From the NCBI GenBank assembly GCA_022457155.1, contig JAJGOT010000451.1, positions 372,001-436,000 on the forward strand: a stretch of 64,000 bases of DNA, in the 5' to 3' direction. The translations under genes and the position numbers were made by a program. The notes under the pieces are model-generated. The model saw only the letters and a program-made list of their open reading frames with translations, was not told where the DNA came from and made no database searches. Numbering within the stretch: the first letter of the stretch is position 1; each line of letters begins with the position of its first letter. Of the stretch, positions 22,800 to 35,200 are shown in pieces. The stretch is from Cladopsammia gracilis (lineage: Eukaryota; Cnidaria; Anthozoa; Scleractinia; Dendrophylliidae).

Positions 22800-24340
22800 C
22801 CCCACCTGACCCATCACACAAAACCCTCCCCTCCCCACCCATCACACAAAACCCTCCCCTCCTCTTTTTGTTTTGGTAAAATCTTGGTTTAAGTAGATTT
22901 TTGAAGCAAATTAAATTTAAAGGATGCACAAGTTAACCACATTTTGTGACTGAAAGATGCCTTAATTTGCATTGCACCCAAAAGGTGTGAAATGGGGGAG
23001 GAGCTAAGCCTTTTATACAGGAACTTGGTGTTCAACAACAAGCTGATGAAACAATGTGGGAACTCTCTAAGAGCTGTGGAGTATAAGACTGTTTACGCTT
23101 TCATTGTACTGAATCAAAATGTAACCCTTTCTAAGTACCCTGCAAGAATAGAATGATTTCTTTTTCTTATTCTCAAACCTCTTGGCAGCATGCAGACTTT
23201 GTGTAGAATTTTTTGTAAAATTCATTAATAATTCATAAGGGTACTAACAAATAGAAATGAGCCATTCCAATCACATGGTTAACCCCGTATACCAGATACA
23301 ATCTTGATACAACTCACTAGTGGTTGTATCTAATTTACATGTGAATGTGAATTTGACAAGTTGTTTACTACATTCGCGTCCGTGTTGTATCAGCACTATA
23401 CATTCACTGGGCTGCGCCTCGTGATTGTATAGGCCGATACAACACTCCCGCTCATGTAGTCAACATCACTTACAACATTGTGCAACCTGTTTTACTTGGG
23501 CACGTTCAATTGACCGTATTTGGGAATAAGAATAAATAAAATTGTCTCTGAAAGTTGTTTGTTCAGGCACAAACATTTGCAGTATACACCAAATTGAAGA
23601 AACGTTGTCGGGTGAAAAGCATAAACCATGAACGATGCGACCCAAAGGCGTACTGGGAAATTAGGTAAATTAAACTTAGTCTGTGACAGAATACACATTG
23701 TATTAACACACGATGCATTAATCATGCTCTAAAATGTCTCAAACAAGAAAACATCTCGATTATCAAGAAATGGGATATTAGTATGCTTACCAATGCTGCC
23801 TACCCAGAATCCCATTCGGTCTCATCGTTCATGGTTTATGCTTTTCACGAGTCAACGTTTCTTCAATTAGGTGTAAATCTGCCAAAACATGCTTAATACG
23901 ATAATTGGGCAAACTTAGTTTTCTCGGGGCTTCAAAATCTCTATGTAAGCGTTTTTTGTGGCCATTCTGCAAATTCTTATTTCAGAATACGGTCAATCAA
24001 ACACACCCTTAGATTTTAATAGTTGCTGCCTCTTTCACTTCAGTTCACTTTGGCAACCCTTTAAAATTACCAAGTAACAAGATAAGATAGCTTTTTTGAG
24101 GAGCCTCCCCTTGTAACACACAACCCACAGATAAATACGCAATGCTCACGCTGACTTGTAGCCACAAAAAAATGAATATCAAGGCCACTTCTGTTTTCAT
24201 TTTTATTAGTACTGAGTATGCTTTATTAAGAATACAATGAGTTACAAGTGTGTAGCAAAATGTATGTCCACAGAATGCACTCCTAAAATGTGGAGAGCAC
24301 CTATAGCAAGGTATGCTTTGACATGAATATATAACCAAGT
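22800..24340. other. Convergent intergenic region with an old fold-back element
   Basis: A tandem pair of CCCATCACACAAAACCCTCC lies at 22808-22862. From about 23494 to 24009 the ends are inverted copies: GGGCACGTTCAATTGACCG on the left and, complemented, GGGTGTGTTTGATTGACCG on the right. Inner blocks (AAACGTTG, AAAGCATAAACCATGAACGA) are also mirrored, so this is a decayed TIR MITE of about 515 bp. No coding exon is seen. Confidence 0.6.
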
Positions 24341-26277
24341 TTTGTTTTACTTTATATCAATATATTGAAGTTACCCAATACATGGGGAATTGTTTCTCAA
24401 AATATCCAAAGAAAAAACAGCAACTGAAAACACATCTTGAAGAACTGGTAATTGGATTAGTAATAAATATGAAAGGCAATGTATACCAGCAACAAGTTTT
24501 TCCTTTGTTTGAATAGACCTTTGTCCAAGCTGGAGATCTAAATCTAAAATCAGTCCATAGGATAAATAAACATCACAGCTCAGAAGGATGACTTATAAAT
24601 ATAGAAAGTAGATATCTTTTTAAAGATTAATACCATATTTTTTGTTGAGAAATCACTGTCAAACTAACAGGCATTGTATGATAAGGGTATGATAATTATT
24701 GGAAACTTCTTTATAATTTTTTTTTAATTGACGTTTTTTCATCTTAATAAATACCTGAAAATGTCATAAGGTTAAAAGGTGTTGTTTTAGGTGCTGGCAT
24801 CAACTTTCCACTCTATTTCACTTTAAAATGTTTGAAATTGAAATACCATTTTGGACAAGGGTCTATTGATGAACTCGCAGTTAAACAGACTGAACCAGCC
24901 AGTACATGTAGGTCAAAGTTGGAAATGGAAAAGCTTAAAGTATTGCGCCAGTCTCAGTACACAAACTTTTTAACAGTCTTCACGGTTGAATAAATCTACA
25001 ACAGATTTTCATTTTTTAAGTGTAAAAATATACAAGTATCATATAGTCATCTTACTCCATAAAATATTTACATCAAGAACTGTAGTATACATTAAGAATT
25101 AAGTCAATGAATGCCACAATAGTTTTCTTTTTATATAAAACTCCTAAATTGCTCATGTTATAATCGAAAGGTATGTTTCCTTAAGTTACACTTAATATTT
25201 ATGAATATGATACACTTTCTCAATACAATAACTGAATAACATACTATACAATCTTTGAACGGTAAGCTAACTTCTCTCAGCACATCCAAGTGTGGTTTCT
25301 TTTTTATAAAAACAGATTGCAGAATGCTTTAAAAATTGGGGTTGCTCAGACATATTGCTTCATAATGATGAGGAAAATTCCACATGCAAAATGTTGACAT
25401 AAGAAATGAAACAAACTTCTTAACAAAATATTTAAGTTGAGCTCATGATTATTAAGGGTTTTCTAAAACAAAATCGCCCTGAAATTGATAGCTAAGTTTT
25501 CTTGTAAAACAAACACAAAAAGTCAAAATGTTGTTCTTATTTGAAAAAAGGTTGTATTAAAATAGAAACATCTGCATGTAAATGAAGTGTTAATATTACT
25601 GTCTACGCCTGAACTCTCCATTTTCATGTTCTATGCGTAACTAAACAAACCCATTTATGCCACCTCTTGAGGTGGGGAGGTGGCAGGGTACATATGCTAA
25701 CCCAGACAATTTGGTCGTAAACACATGAAGAGTTTGATTTTGCGCATAGTGTTAACTAATGCAAGGCCTTTCATCTGACATAAAAAGTACATATTTAATC
25801 TTAAATTTTATGGTAACAGTATCAAGGGCAGCACACCTCCAAAATTCAATAGAGTACCAGAAAACCAAGCCTACATGGCTCTACAACCCAACACAACTTG
25901 CACTGGAAAGAGAAGACCTAAAACAGCCATCTTACTCCAGTAAAAAAAAAAAAAAAACAAGGCTAAACTGACATTAATTATTTAATATATCTGTTTCTTT
26001 TTCAGAATCACACAAAACAAAACAAAAACAATCCAACCCAACCAACTCTGCAAACATCCTTAAAAATAGTAGGAGTTTTCCACAGTTTCGTGCACCAGAA
26101 CCATTTATTAAAGAGAAGGACAGGCAAATGCAGTCAAATAAAACCTGTTTTTGTCATTCACAATGCTTACCAAGCAATAAATTAAGAGTATTTTTTTTAG
26201 TACTGTAGATAAATGGTTTGACCAGCTCATGGTAGTTTCCATGCATACTTTTTCATGATCTTTTGCAGTTCTGAGTA
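24341..26277 (-). other. AT-rich region downstream of GLCCI1, probably 3' UTR in part
   Basis: The sequence follows the GLCCI1 stop codon on the minus strand. It is AT-rich, free of recognisable repeats and without credible exons. A long 3' UTR is likely, but the polyadenylation site cannot be fixed. Confidence 0.4.
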
Positions 26278-29200
26278 TTACTGCGATGCCTCTACTTGAG
26301 AAAGTTGCTGGTTGGCTGTCGCTGGGGACGTGACTGCCATCTTGGGATAGGAGGGTAGTGCAGAGAATGCTGAGAATGCTGATCTTGCACTGATGTTTAT
26401 AATCTTTACCTTTGTCTTGTCTGGTCCAAGAAGCAATGGGGATGTATCCCTAAAAGAAAATAGGGATAATTGTTACTCCCTGCACACCAAAATATACTCT
26501 CATGGAACATGTTTTTTTTTCCAGGTGATGCTCACTCAAACTTTAATAATACAATCTAATGACATGCTCTGCATTAGTGGTGTCAAACCCATAGTTGAGT
26601 TTTGGTGAAAGGAGTGAGGTGCAGGATTGCAGAAAATTAATTCAGTTTTTTTTTTAGAACAAAGCATGATACAATGAGATGTATTGTTATTCAGTGAGAT
26701 AGAAATATGATTTTCATCTCATTAAACTAGTTTTCTGCAATCCTGCACCTTAGTGGGTGAAAGTCAATCAAAGAAACACTGAGACAAGGTGAAATCCTAT
26801 AAAAATTACATTTTAATACATACAGCACAAGCCTAATTTATTATTTGCTTTTTTTAAATGCTTCCTTCCCTGTTATTGTAACTACTGTAGCTTACAATTC
26901 AATTGTTTTAAATGTTTTAATTCATTCAGGCCACAACAAGCTTGGTAACCATGCAAATTTCTTGAGCACATCTTTTTATTTAGCCAGGGGTCAATTCAAT
27001 AAAACTTTTGCAAGTGTTATTTACAAGTGCAGCCATTGTTTCAGGGGTTGAAAACAATGGCAACACTTCTAAATTACACTTGTTAAAGTTTTATTGAACT
27101 GACCACTGGTTAAATAAGGTTAACCAAGATGGCCGCTTGTTTACAGACTCTTTTCTTTGGCTTCTTTTGAAGCCAAAGAAGAGAGTCTGTAATGAATGAA
27201 TAAATTCTTTTGTTTGTCTTCGGTGTTCCTTCATTGCTAAAAGCTTCAAAATGTCTGACAAAGATAGTGAGCACTGTTTTAACACAGGTATTTTGACAAT
27301 TTGATGCTAAATTTTACAATTTATAAACACATCGCTCATGTTTGTGCATAACGTGTTTGATGTAAATACATTGGAAAGGCCGAATTATCGTTTTAATAAT
27401 TTTTTTAAATTTCCACATAATCCAGCATGTTTTCCACATAATATAATATATATAACCAGGTGTTAGATGATCACGCACCAATGAGATCTTTCAAACGGCC
27501 GTCTTCTGAGGAATCAAAGTTTATTACACCAGCAATTTGGAGAGAAATGGCAAAACGAAAACGGCTAAATGAAAAATTTAACAGATCACGAAACAAGAGT
27601 GACTGGGAGAGCTATCGTCTAGCTTAGCATGAGAAGAGAATCTATATGGAAACATTTTGAGAAGCTGTGTTCGGAAAAATATGCAGATCAAAAGAAGATT
27701 TGGCACACCATAAAGCCTTACATGTATATTAACTCATGCAAGAATGTAAACAATGGCAGAGTCACATTACAGGAGGGTGAACAACAGCTTGTCAAAATAT
27801 TATCCACCGTTTTTTAAATATCAGCCAGCGATGCTGGACCTGCCAGCTTACATGATCTTATAACAGTAAGGTGCTCCACGTATAACCTCAGGGGCACCAC
27901 AATACTGGCTTAGGATCATGGAGGTACACACTGCATCCAAACTGTGGAATTTGATACAAGATGAGTCAAGGAAGATTCAAGCATACATAGCTTTTAAGAA
28001 CAATTTAAAAACATCAAATCTTACGGGACTATGAGGGCGATGTGCAACAATTGTAAGACACATTTTACTACTTTTATATTTTATATTACATTTTACACTT
28101 ACATTGTAGTTATATAAATATTGTAAATATTTTTAATTTGTTTCATTTTTAATTATAGCTTAACTTATACACTTCTAATGAAGTTTTATTTTGTATCTTT
28201 TATCTTTATTATTTATTATTTGGAGTACCTGGAAACTAGCTCTTTAGCTAAGCGTTCCGACCATGCTAAATAAAGGATTGATTGATTGATTGATTGATTG
28301 ATAATAAATAATATGCCCTCAAATTTCCGCACACTTTTATCATTTTTTATGCATCCTATCAGATGCCCTGTTCCAGATTGAAAAAAAATGCAGTGGGTAG
28401 CTTGTCACCAGTAACCACTATATGTGTATGTAAATGAATAGAGATGCTTCTTGGATGTTGAAATAATAGCAAGCTCCCTGCACAACCTACAGTGGACTAG
28501 CAATCCCCCCCCCCCCCACATCCTATCTTTACATGGAGCATCTATAACAAGAGAGAGAGATTACAGTATTTTTTGAGAGCTCTCAAGGACTCAAATCATT
28601 GGGCTTAACAGAAATTAATATTGAACCACTGCAACTCCACATACTGACACTAAGACGGAGGTTTGATCATCATCTCATACATAACTTACCTATCGGCATC
28701 TTCAACATGCAGTGGGACCTTCTCGGCACCATCTGGAGGTTCCCTTGCAAACAGGTATGAGTTGTTGGGTTTAGGAGAGGATGCATATTTAGGGCCTCCT
28801 GCAGGAAGTTCAGGAGACACATTTTCTTCGGCTTCTGCAACTCCTCCAGAGGAACACCTTGAAGATGGTCGTGAATCTGAAGCTCCTGGCATTATAGGAT
28901 ATGTTGGCGATGCCGAGTGGCTTCTGCTGCTGCTGTTTGCACTCCCACTGTCTTGCCCCTCTTGGTTGTCGGCAGGTGTCTGGGTGTGAATGTCTACGGT
29001 ACGAAAAGGCGCTACACCAGACAGCACTTCTACTACTGGGGCTTTACGACCATCTGGTATCTGTTCCAACACCTGCAGAGGAAAACTGCTGTTTAAACCC
29101 AATTTCTACCAATATGGACAATTTGTTGTTTTTAAATATCATCCACTGGTCAACAGGGTTATGTATTGTTTTTTAGAATGTGGCATTGCAGGATTTCCCC

Positions 29201-32200
29201 ATTAGAAAAATACTGTGACTTAAAATAACCTTGAGCACGCAAAATTTAACCTAAGTTGGCAAAGTTTTATGTTTGAAATAACATATTTAAAACAACAAAA
29301 TATTGCAAAACAGAGCTGTAGCAAAACTTGTCTGAATCTTAAAATCAAAAGCTGTTTGGGAAATATTGGTACACTTTTTTAAAGAAAATTTCGAATAATG
29401 TTTACTCACTTTTTCTGTTTGTGTGTCTTTCAGCACTATTTTCTGAATTTCAGAGTTAAGACCCTCCAAGCTCCGTTTCTGTGGCCCATCTGATGGCCTT
29501 GGTGCCAAAGGGATTGAAATAGGAATTGACTGAGGAAGTCTGCTGGCAGGAATCGCAGTGTGGTCACCGTGAAGAGGAGATTGACGGCCATATGTCTGGC
29601 TGGATTTGCTCCCTTGCTTGGTGCGCTGTAAATGTTGCTTTAATTTCTGCAAAACAAAAAAGATTCAATGGGGTACTTAAGATGTTGTAATAAAAAAAAC
29701 ATTACAAAAGACTGTTATTCTGCTAGATATTAAACTTTCTCCAGGATTTCAAATTCTGGAAGCTTGGATATGGCTTTAGACAATATTTAATTTACCGGTA
29801 GTTGTCTGTTTACTTGAATTACCAACATTCTTCATGGAAATTATTGCAAGTCGAAATAGTAGCCATAAAGTAAATTATGATGGTCAACTTAATAGGCACT
29901 TAACTTTAAGGACCACAATTTGATGTGTTTCAAAAGTTCTTTTGCATCATCAAACTTTTGACAAGAGAATCTGTTACAATATGATGTCTGCCATAAGCTG
30001 ACCGAGTATATAAAAACAAGTTAAAAGGGGAGGCATGTGTACAATGTTCATGGATCCTGGCATGAGCCCACAATTATTCTTCCATTACTCTCCAGCACCA
30101 ATTGTTCACTTACTAGTGGTGTAACGATTAATTGAATTGTCGATTAATTGCGATTATGACCATTCGGTTAGATTCACGATTCTTTGCTGCCACGTTTCGA
30201 TTTTGGTTCGATTTTTGCATACCTTTTCCAGGGTGCCCTCAAAGAGTTATAATATTGTGAAATCAGAATTCATAACTCTTTAAAATCTGCATTTTTGATT
30301 GACGAGCAAAGGCATTTGCAGCTCGTGCGCCATTTTGTGTTGCCTGGTAAAATTGCTGCCTTTCTACCACCCCTTGAGAATTTCCAAGTAAGGCAAACCA
30401 TGTGCAACACACTCATTGTTACGTTCTCAAACATGGTGACAAACGACCTAGCAATCGTGATTCTGCCTGCATCTTTTAGATGAGTTGTGTCCAGGAAATA
30501 TTAATGTGTTCCGGTTAAAGACGGTACAACAGATAAGTCTAAAACTCTCTGCAAGAAACATTTGCGTAATCAAATCGAAATATTCTAAATCGAAAGGCAA
30601 TAATCGAAATAGAATCGAATCGCAAGGAATATGAATCGTTACACCCCTAACACTTACCTCTTTAATTTTCTGATCAGCACTGCCCAAAGAGTTTGACCGC
30701 TTATGCCTGATTCCTACATTTTCTTCCAATTCACTGTCTTCCCATGCTGGTGTCTGCAAAACAACACAACCCAATGAAACCAGAACTCAATATTTCGACT
30801 TTTTATATTCATTTGAAATTGAAAGGTGATGTACAACCACTTTTATTGGACTTGCTTTGTAACATTTTCAGGCCCAAAACATTTTCTCAAAGGTGTGGAT
30901 TTTCTTCCCCATTTTGGATCTGTTTAAAGTACCTTAACAATAATAAATCATTAAGGTTACAGTGTACCTTTAGATCGAAAATTTATCGAAAATTTTTTTT
31001 TGGCGTCAAAATAAAGTTTACAGAATGAACTTTCATTCAAAAAAAGTTATCGAAAAATAGTGAAAATTGACGGAGAAATGACAGTATAACTTTTGTGGGC
31101 GGAGTTTGTTTATGAGGCGAAATTTTTTTTTAAAGCGCTGTTTTCTCAAAGTTAATTTTTCGCTTGTTGGGGACACTTTAAAGAGCTATAACTCAAAGGA
31201 AATTTGTTCGATTTTCCTCAAATTTGGACAGAAGTTAGGCTAACATATAATCAACAAAAACGTGTCGGCGAATTTCTTATTTCCGAAAACTTTTTCGTCA
31301 AGAGCCATTTCCGTACGATCATTCCAATTTTTTTTCTCCCTTTTTCGAAAATATTCTGTAACTTTTCATTGCAATTGAATATGGGAAATCGCCGACACGT
31401 TTTTTTAGCGCTTCGTGTTCGGAAACCCGAGAACAAATCAAATTAGCAAAATACAATAATCGCTTTGAGTTATAGCGTTTTAAAGCTGATTCGGACGTTC
31501 GAATTTAGACGTCGTAAAAAATTCGACAATACACTTTATTACCAAATGGTTTCCGTATTTAGATAGCCAGCTCTATAAGCTTTAATTTGATATCTGGGTT
31601 TAGGCATGTTAAGTGTAATCTTAAGACACTAGAGCTGTTATACTGGAGACACCCCCGAAGGTACACTGTAACCTTAATTTGACAAAACTGTACTTTTAAA
31701 GGCCTAAAACATACAATTTTAGTGAAAGTTGCCAAAAACATACTTAGGACGTTCTTGCCCAGAGCCCTTCAGTTTATTGTGTTGATGTTTAAACAACTTC
31801 TCCCAGACAAAAACATTGGTAGAACAAATGTATGGAGACCAGGGTTGAAAGTTTTGTAAGGTAACAAGTTTTCCAAGTGCATTATCCTCATTATTCAAAC
31901 AATCATGAATAGTAGTTTAATTTTTTAATTAGTTTTATACTTTAGTTTGACACAAGTAAATGGTGCAATGTAACAAATGAACTAGGCAAAGTGAGTGAAG
32001 GAGCGATTTTAGAATACCCAGCCACTTATTTACATATCCCAGAATGTTATAGAATGAGGCATATGAAAACAATAGGAATGAATAAATAATGCACAGCAAA
32101 GCCAGTCTTTAACCTTGTGGATGTCACGACACTTGACTTCCGAGCTGAAAGCACATTTCATCTTTTAAATGCACTTAATGATGAACATATGACAGAACCC

Positions 32201-35200
32201 CATGTGGGCATGCTCCTAAAAACATCAGCAAGGATACTACTACAATTAATTATGACATAAGGCTCTGGGGCATGAAAACATTAGCTAGGACACTGTCCCT
32301 TAAAGTGCCACTGTGATCAAATTTTTTATTTTAAATTTTTACATCTTCATGTACAATTAGACTTTGTTACTCATCTTGCCAAATTTCAATCCATTACAAA
32401 CATCAGAAGTCATTTTATTTTAACATTTATTTCCGAGAATTTCAACCGCGATTAATCAACCTTGTTCCAAGGCTTGGCTGCGAATATAATTTCAATCCGT
32501 GAGGTATGTTTGAGCCTCTGATGTCACTTTATCCCATTCGCAACCAAGCCTTGGAACAAGGTTGATTAATGGCGGCCGTAAATTCTCGGACATGAATGTT
32601 AAAATAAAACTACTTCTGATGTTCGTAATGGATTGAAATTTGGCAAGATGAGTACGAAAGTCTAATTGTACACGAAAATGTAAAAAAATGAAAATCAATT
32701 TGATTGCAGTGGCACTTTAAAACTACAATAATATAAACTAATTTCGATTTTGAGAAGGCAATACTGAATTATATTGACGGCTACAAATCATCCAAGGGCA
32801 CTGCTTTGTGATGTTTATGTTTGTCCCATGCCATGAATAAGCTTGGTAACCTGGATTACCACAGCTTTAAACTTAGCTACCAGCACTTTCAAGTTTCATT
32901 ATGCTCAACCAAGAAGAGAGCTTGTTTAGATTTTCACTTTTCCAGTTCTTCACCTTCTTCCGCGCATAACCATTGTTCATTGTTGCAAAAATCTTCCAAA
33001 TTTTTAACAAAAGTAACAAGATGCATTCATGTGTTATGACCTTAGAGGTCAGGTCTTCAAGATAAATAAGGCCCAGTTTTCTACACAATCTCATAGCCCC
33101 CTTTATGATTGATGACATCCTCAAAATAAGTTGCAATTAGAAAGAGTTACCCTTGAAAACAAAATACCTTTAACGTCAAAACCTCATCACCAATTTTGCC
33201 TATTTCAAACGTAACTGATAATCATATTCAGTAACTACAACCCAACCAGGAACAGTCAACTCCTACTAAATAAACTTTAAGGCCACAAAGGGGTGTCCAT
33301 AACAGCCCAGTCAAAATGTGCCAGCAGCCGGCGATTTTGCCGCCTACAACAAAATATCTGCCGCCTACTATAGTAACACTAAACTTCATTAACAACAAAT
33401 AAATTATGAGGTCTCTTCTAGTTCAAATTGTAACAAAAACACAAATACTGTTTCTTGTGAATCGAGCCTCACATGAACGAACCTTGTGTGCTGGGTGACC
33501 AGGTTACTGGGGCCTTGGAACGCCTTGAACATTATGTGGGAAAATGAGCCAGGTGAATGGTCAGCAGTGAATGCTCTTGCAGTTACAAACAAGATGGCAT
33601 CTAAGCAAGCTTGTGGCCTCTGCTGCCTACTACTCCAGCCATCTTGCCTACTACTCAAAAACATTTTGACTGGGCTGCCATAATAGAGGCCCCTTCAACT
33701 CTTACATTTGGTGGCATTATACACGCAGTTTTCAAGTTACACTAAAGAAGGGTTAAAACCCGAAATGTTTGTATATTTTAGTATTGACACTTCAAGCACT
33801 TCAAGAATATTCTTACTTAGTACATATATGAAGTTACTCTGGTTTTAACTGCAGCAACCAAACATTTAAAGGGTATCTTTCAATCAGTGTCCATTGCAGC
33901 CTTTTTAACCCATGAATACGCACATACATAATGAATGGATTATCGGTAACAGAGACAGATATGCAAATGAGCACTCACTTGCTCACTCGCTCCTTCCATC
34001 AGCTGTAAACTTAGTGACGCAATGCTTTGTTACAAATAGTTTTGTAACAAGAACAGCATGAATCCTGCGATAACAATAACTAATTTGTTGTAAACGAATA
34101 TAAACAACAATAGGTTAAGGATGTTTCGCATTTGGAGTCTTTAATGCAACATTAAAATCGAACTAAAAGGATTTTTCAACGGAGACAAGCATTTTGTTGC
34201 ATATCAACCTTGAAGTAATTAAATTTATCCTGCACTAAGTCAGTGATCACGGTGGACAAGTGGTTGAGCGCGTGGAATGACAGCCGAAAGGCCCAAGGTT
34301 CAAGTCTCGCATGAGACCTCCTTTTTTTCTTTCTTCTTCGGATTGAACATTATGAAAGTGACATACTGTATTTTTCTTTTTGCATTGGTCAAAAATCCTT
34401 ATGTTTATTTTAAAAAAATATCGAACCGTGTCAGTGTGAAAACATAAGCTTACCGCAATGTTGCATTACGTGTTAGCATTGCTTATTCATGGGTTGGCTC
34501 CTAGGAGCCTTTGATTTTATTGTTAATATCTGGAAACTCTATCTTTCTCTATCTTTCACATGATCAATGTTTCGGCATTCTACAGGTTACTGTTGATTTA
34601 ACTCTGGACCCAGTTGTTTAATAGCCAATTAACGCTAACCCAGGATTAAAACTTAACCAAGAATTTAATTTCTTTTGTTTAAAAGGTTTTCAAAAGATAA
34701 TTTTAAGCTACACATGAAGACAAATCAAAGCCGAAACTAAAGGGAAAAATACTGTGGAAAAATCTCCATTGATTAATTATTTAACTGGAATCAAAATTGA
34801 AGCTAACCCTGGGTTATCTTTCACTGGGGCCCCTGCAAAATGGACGTCTGAGAAATGAGTGCCAAAATCTCGAACATGTCACGTAACCGCTACCCAAATC
34901 TGGGTAGTGCTTCCGATTGGTTGAAACAAATTTCCCTTGCGGCATGTGGATCACGCATATATGTTGTTTTCAAGATGACGGGAAGAATATATCCACCACA
35001 GATTTCTGTTGTGTGTTATAAGTAAATCTCATCAAAGACACTTCGACATGATACATACCACATGGGAGATCAAAGAGCGGAGAAGAATGTCGTTTAAATA
35101 ATGAATTGCCATTTGAAGTGAATTCGTCAGGCGGGCCCAAAGTCAGGTATCTGTGCAAGAAGTGTCTTCGCCTACTCAAAAAGTAGAAAGTCAACTGGGT

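Noticed and set aside
28663..28989. Plus-strand open frame of 108 codons
   Set aside because: Antisense shadow of GLCCI1 exon 5, which carries the conserved PKYASSPKPNNSY motif.
34253..34320. tRNA gene (serine-like)
   Set aside because: The internal boxes look right, but the acceptor and T stems do not pair; kept only as a tRNA-like repeat.
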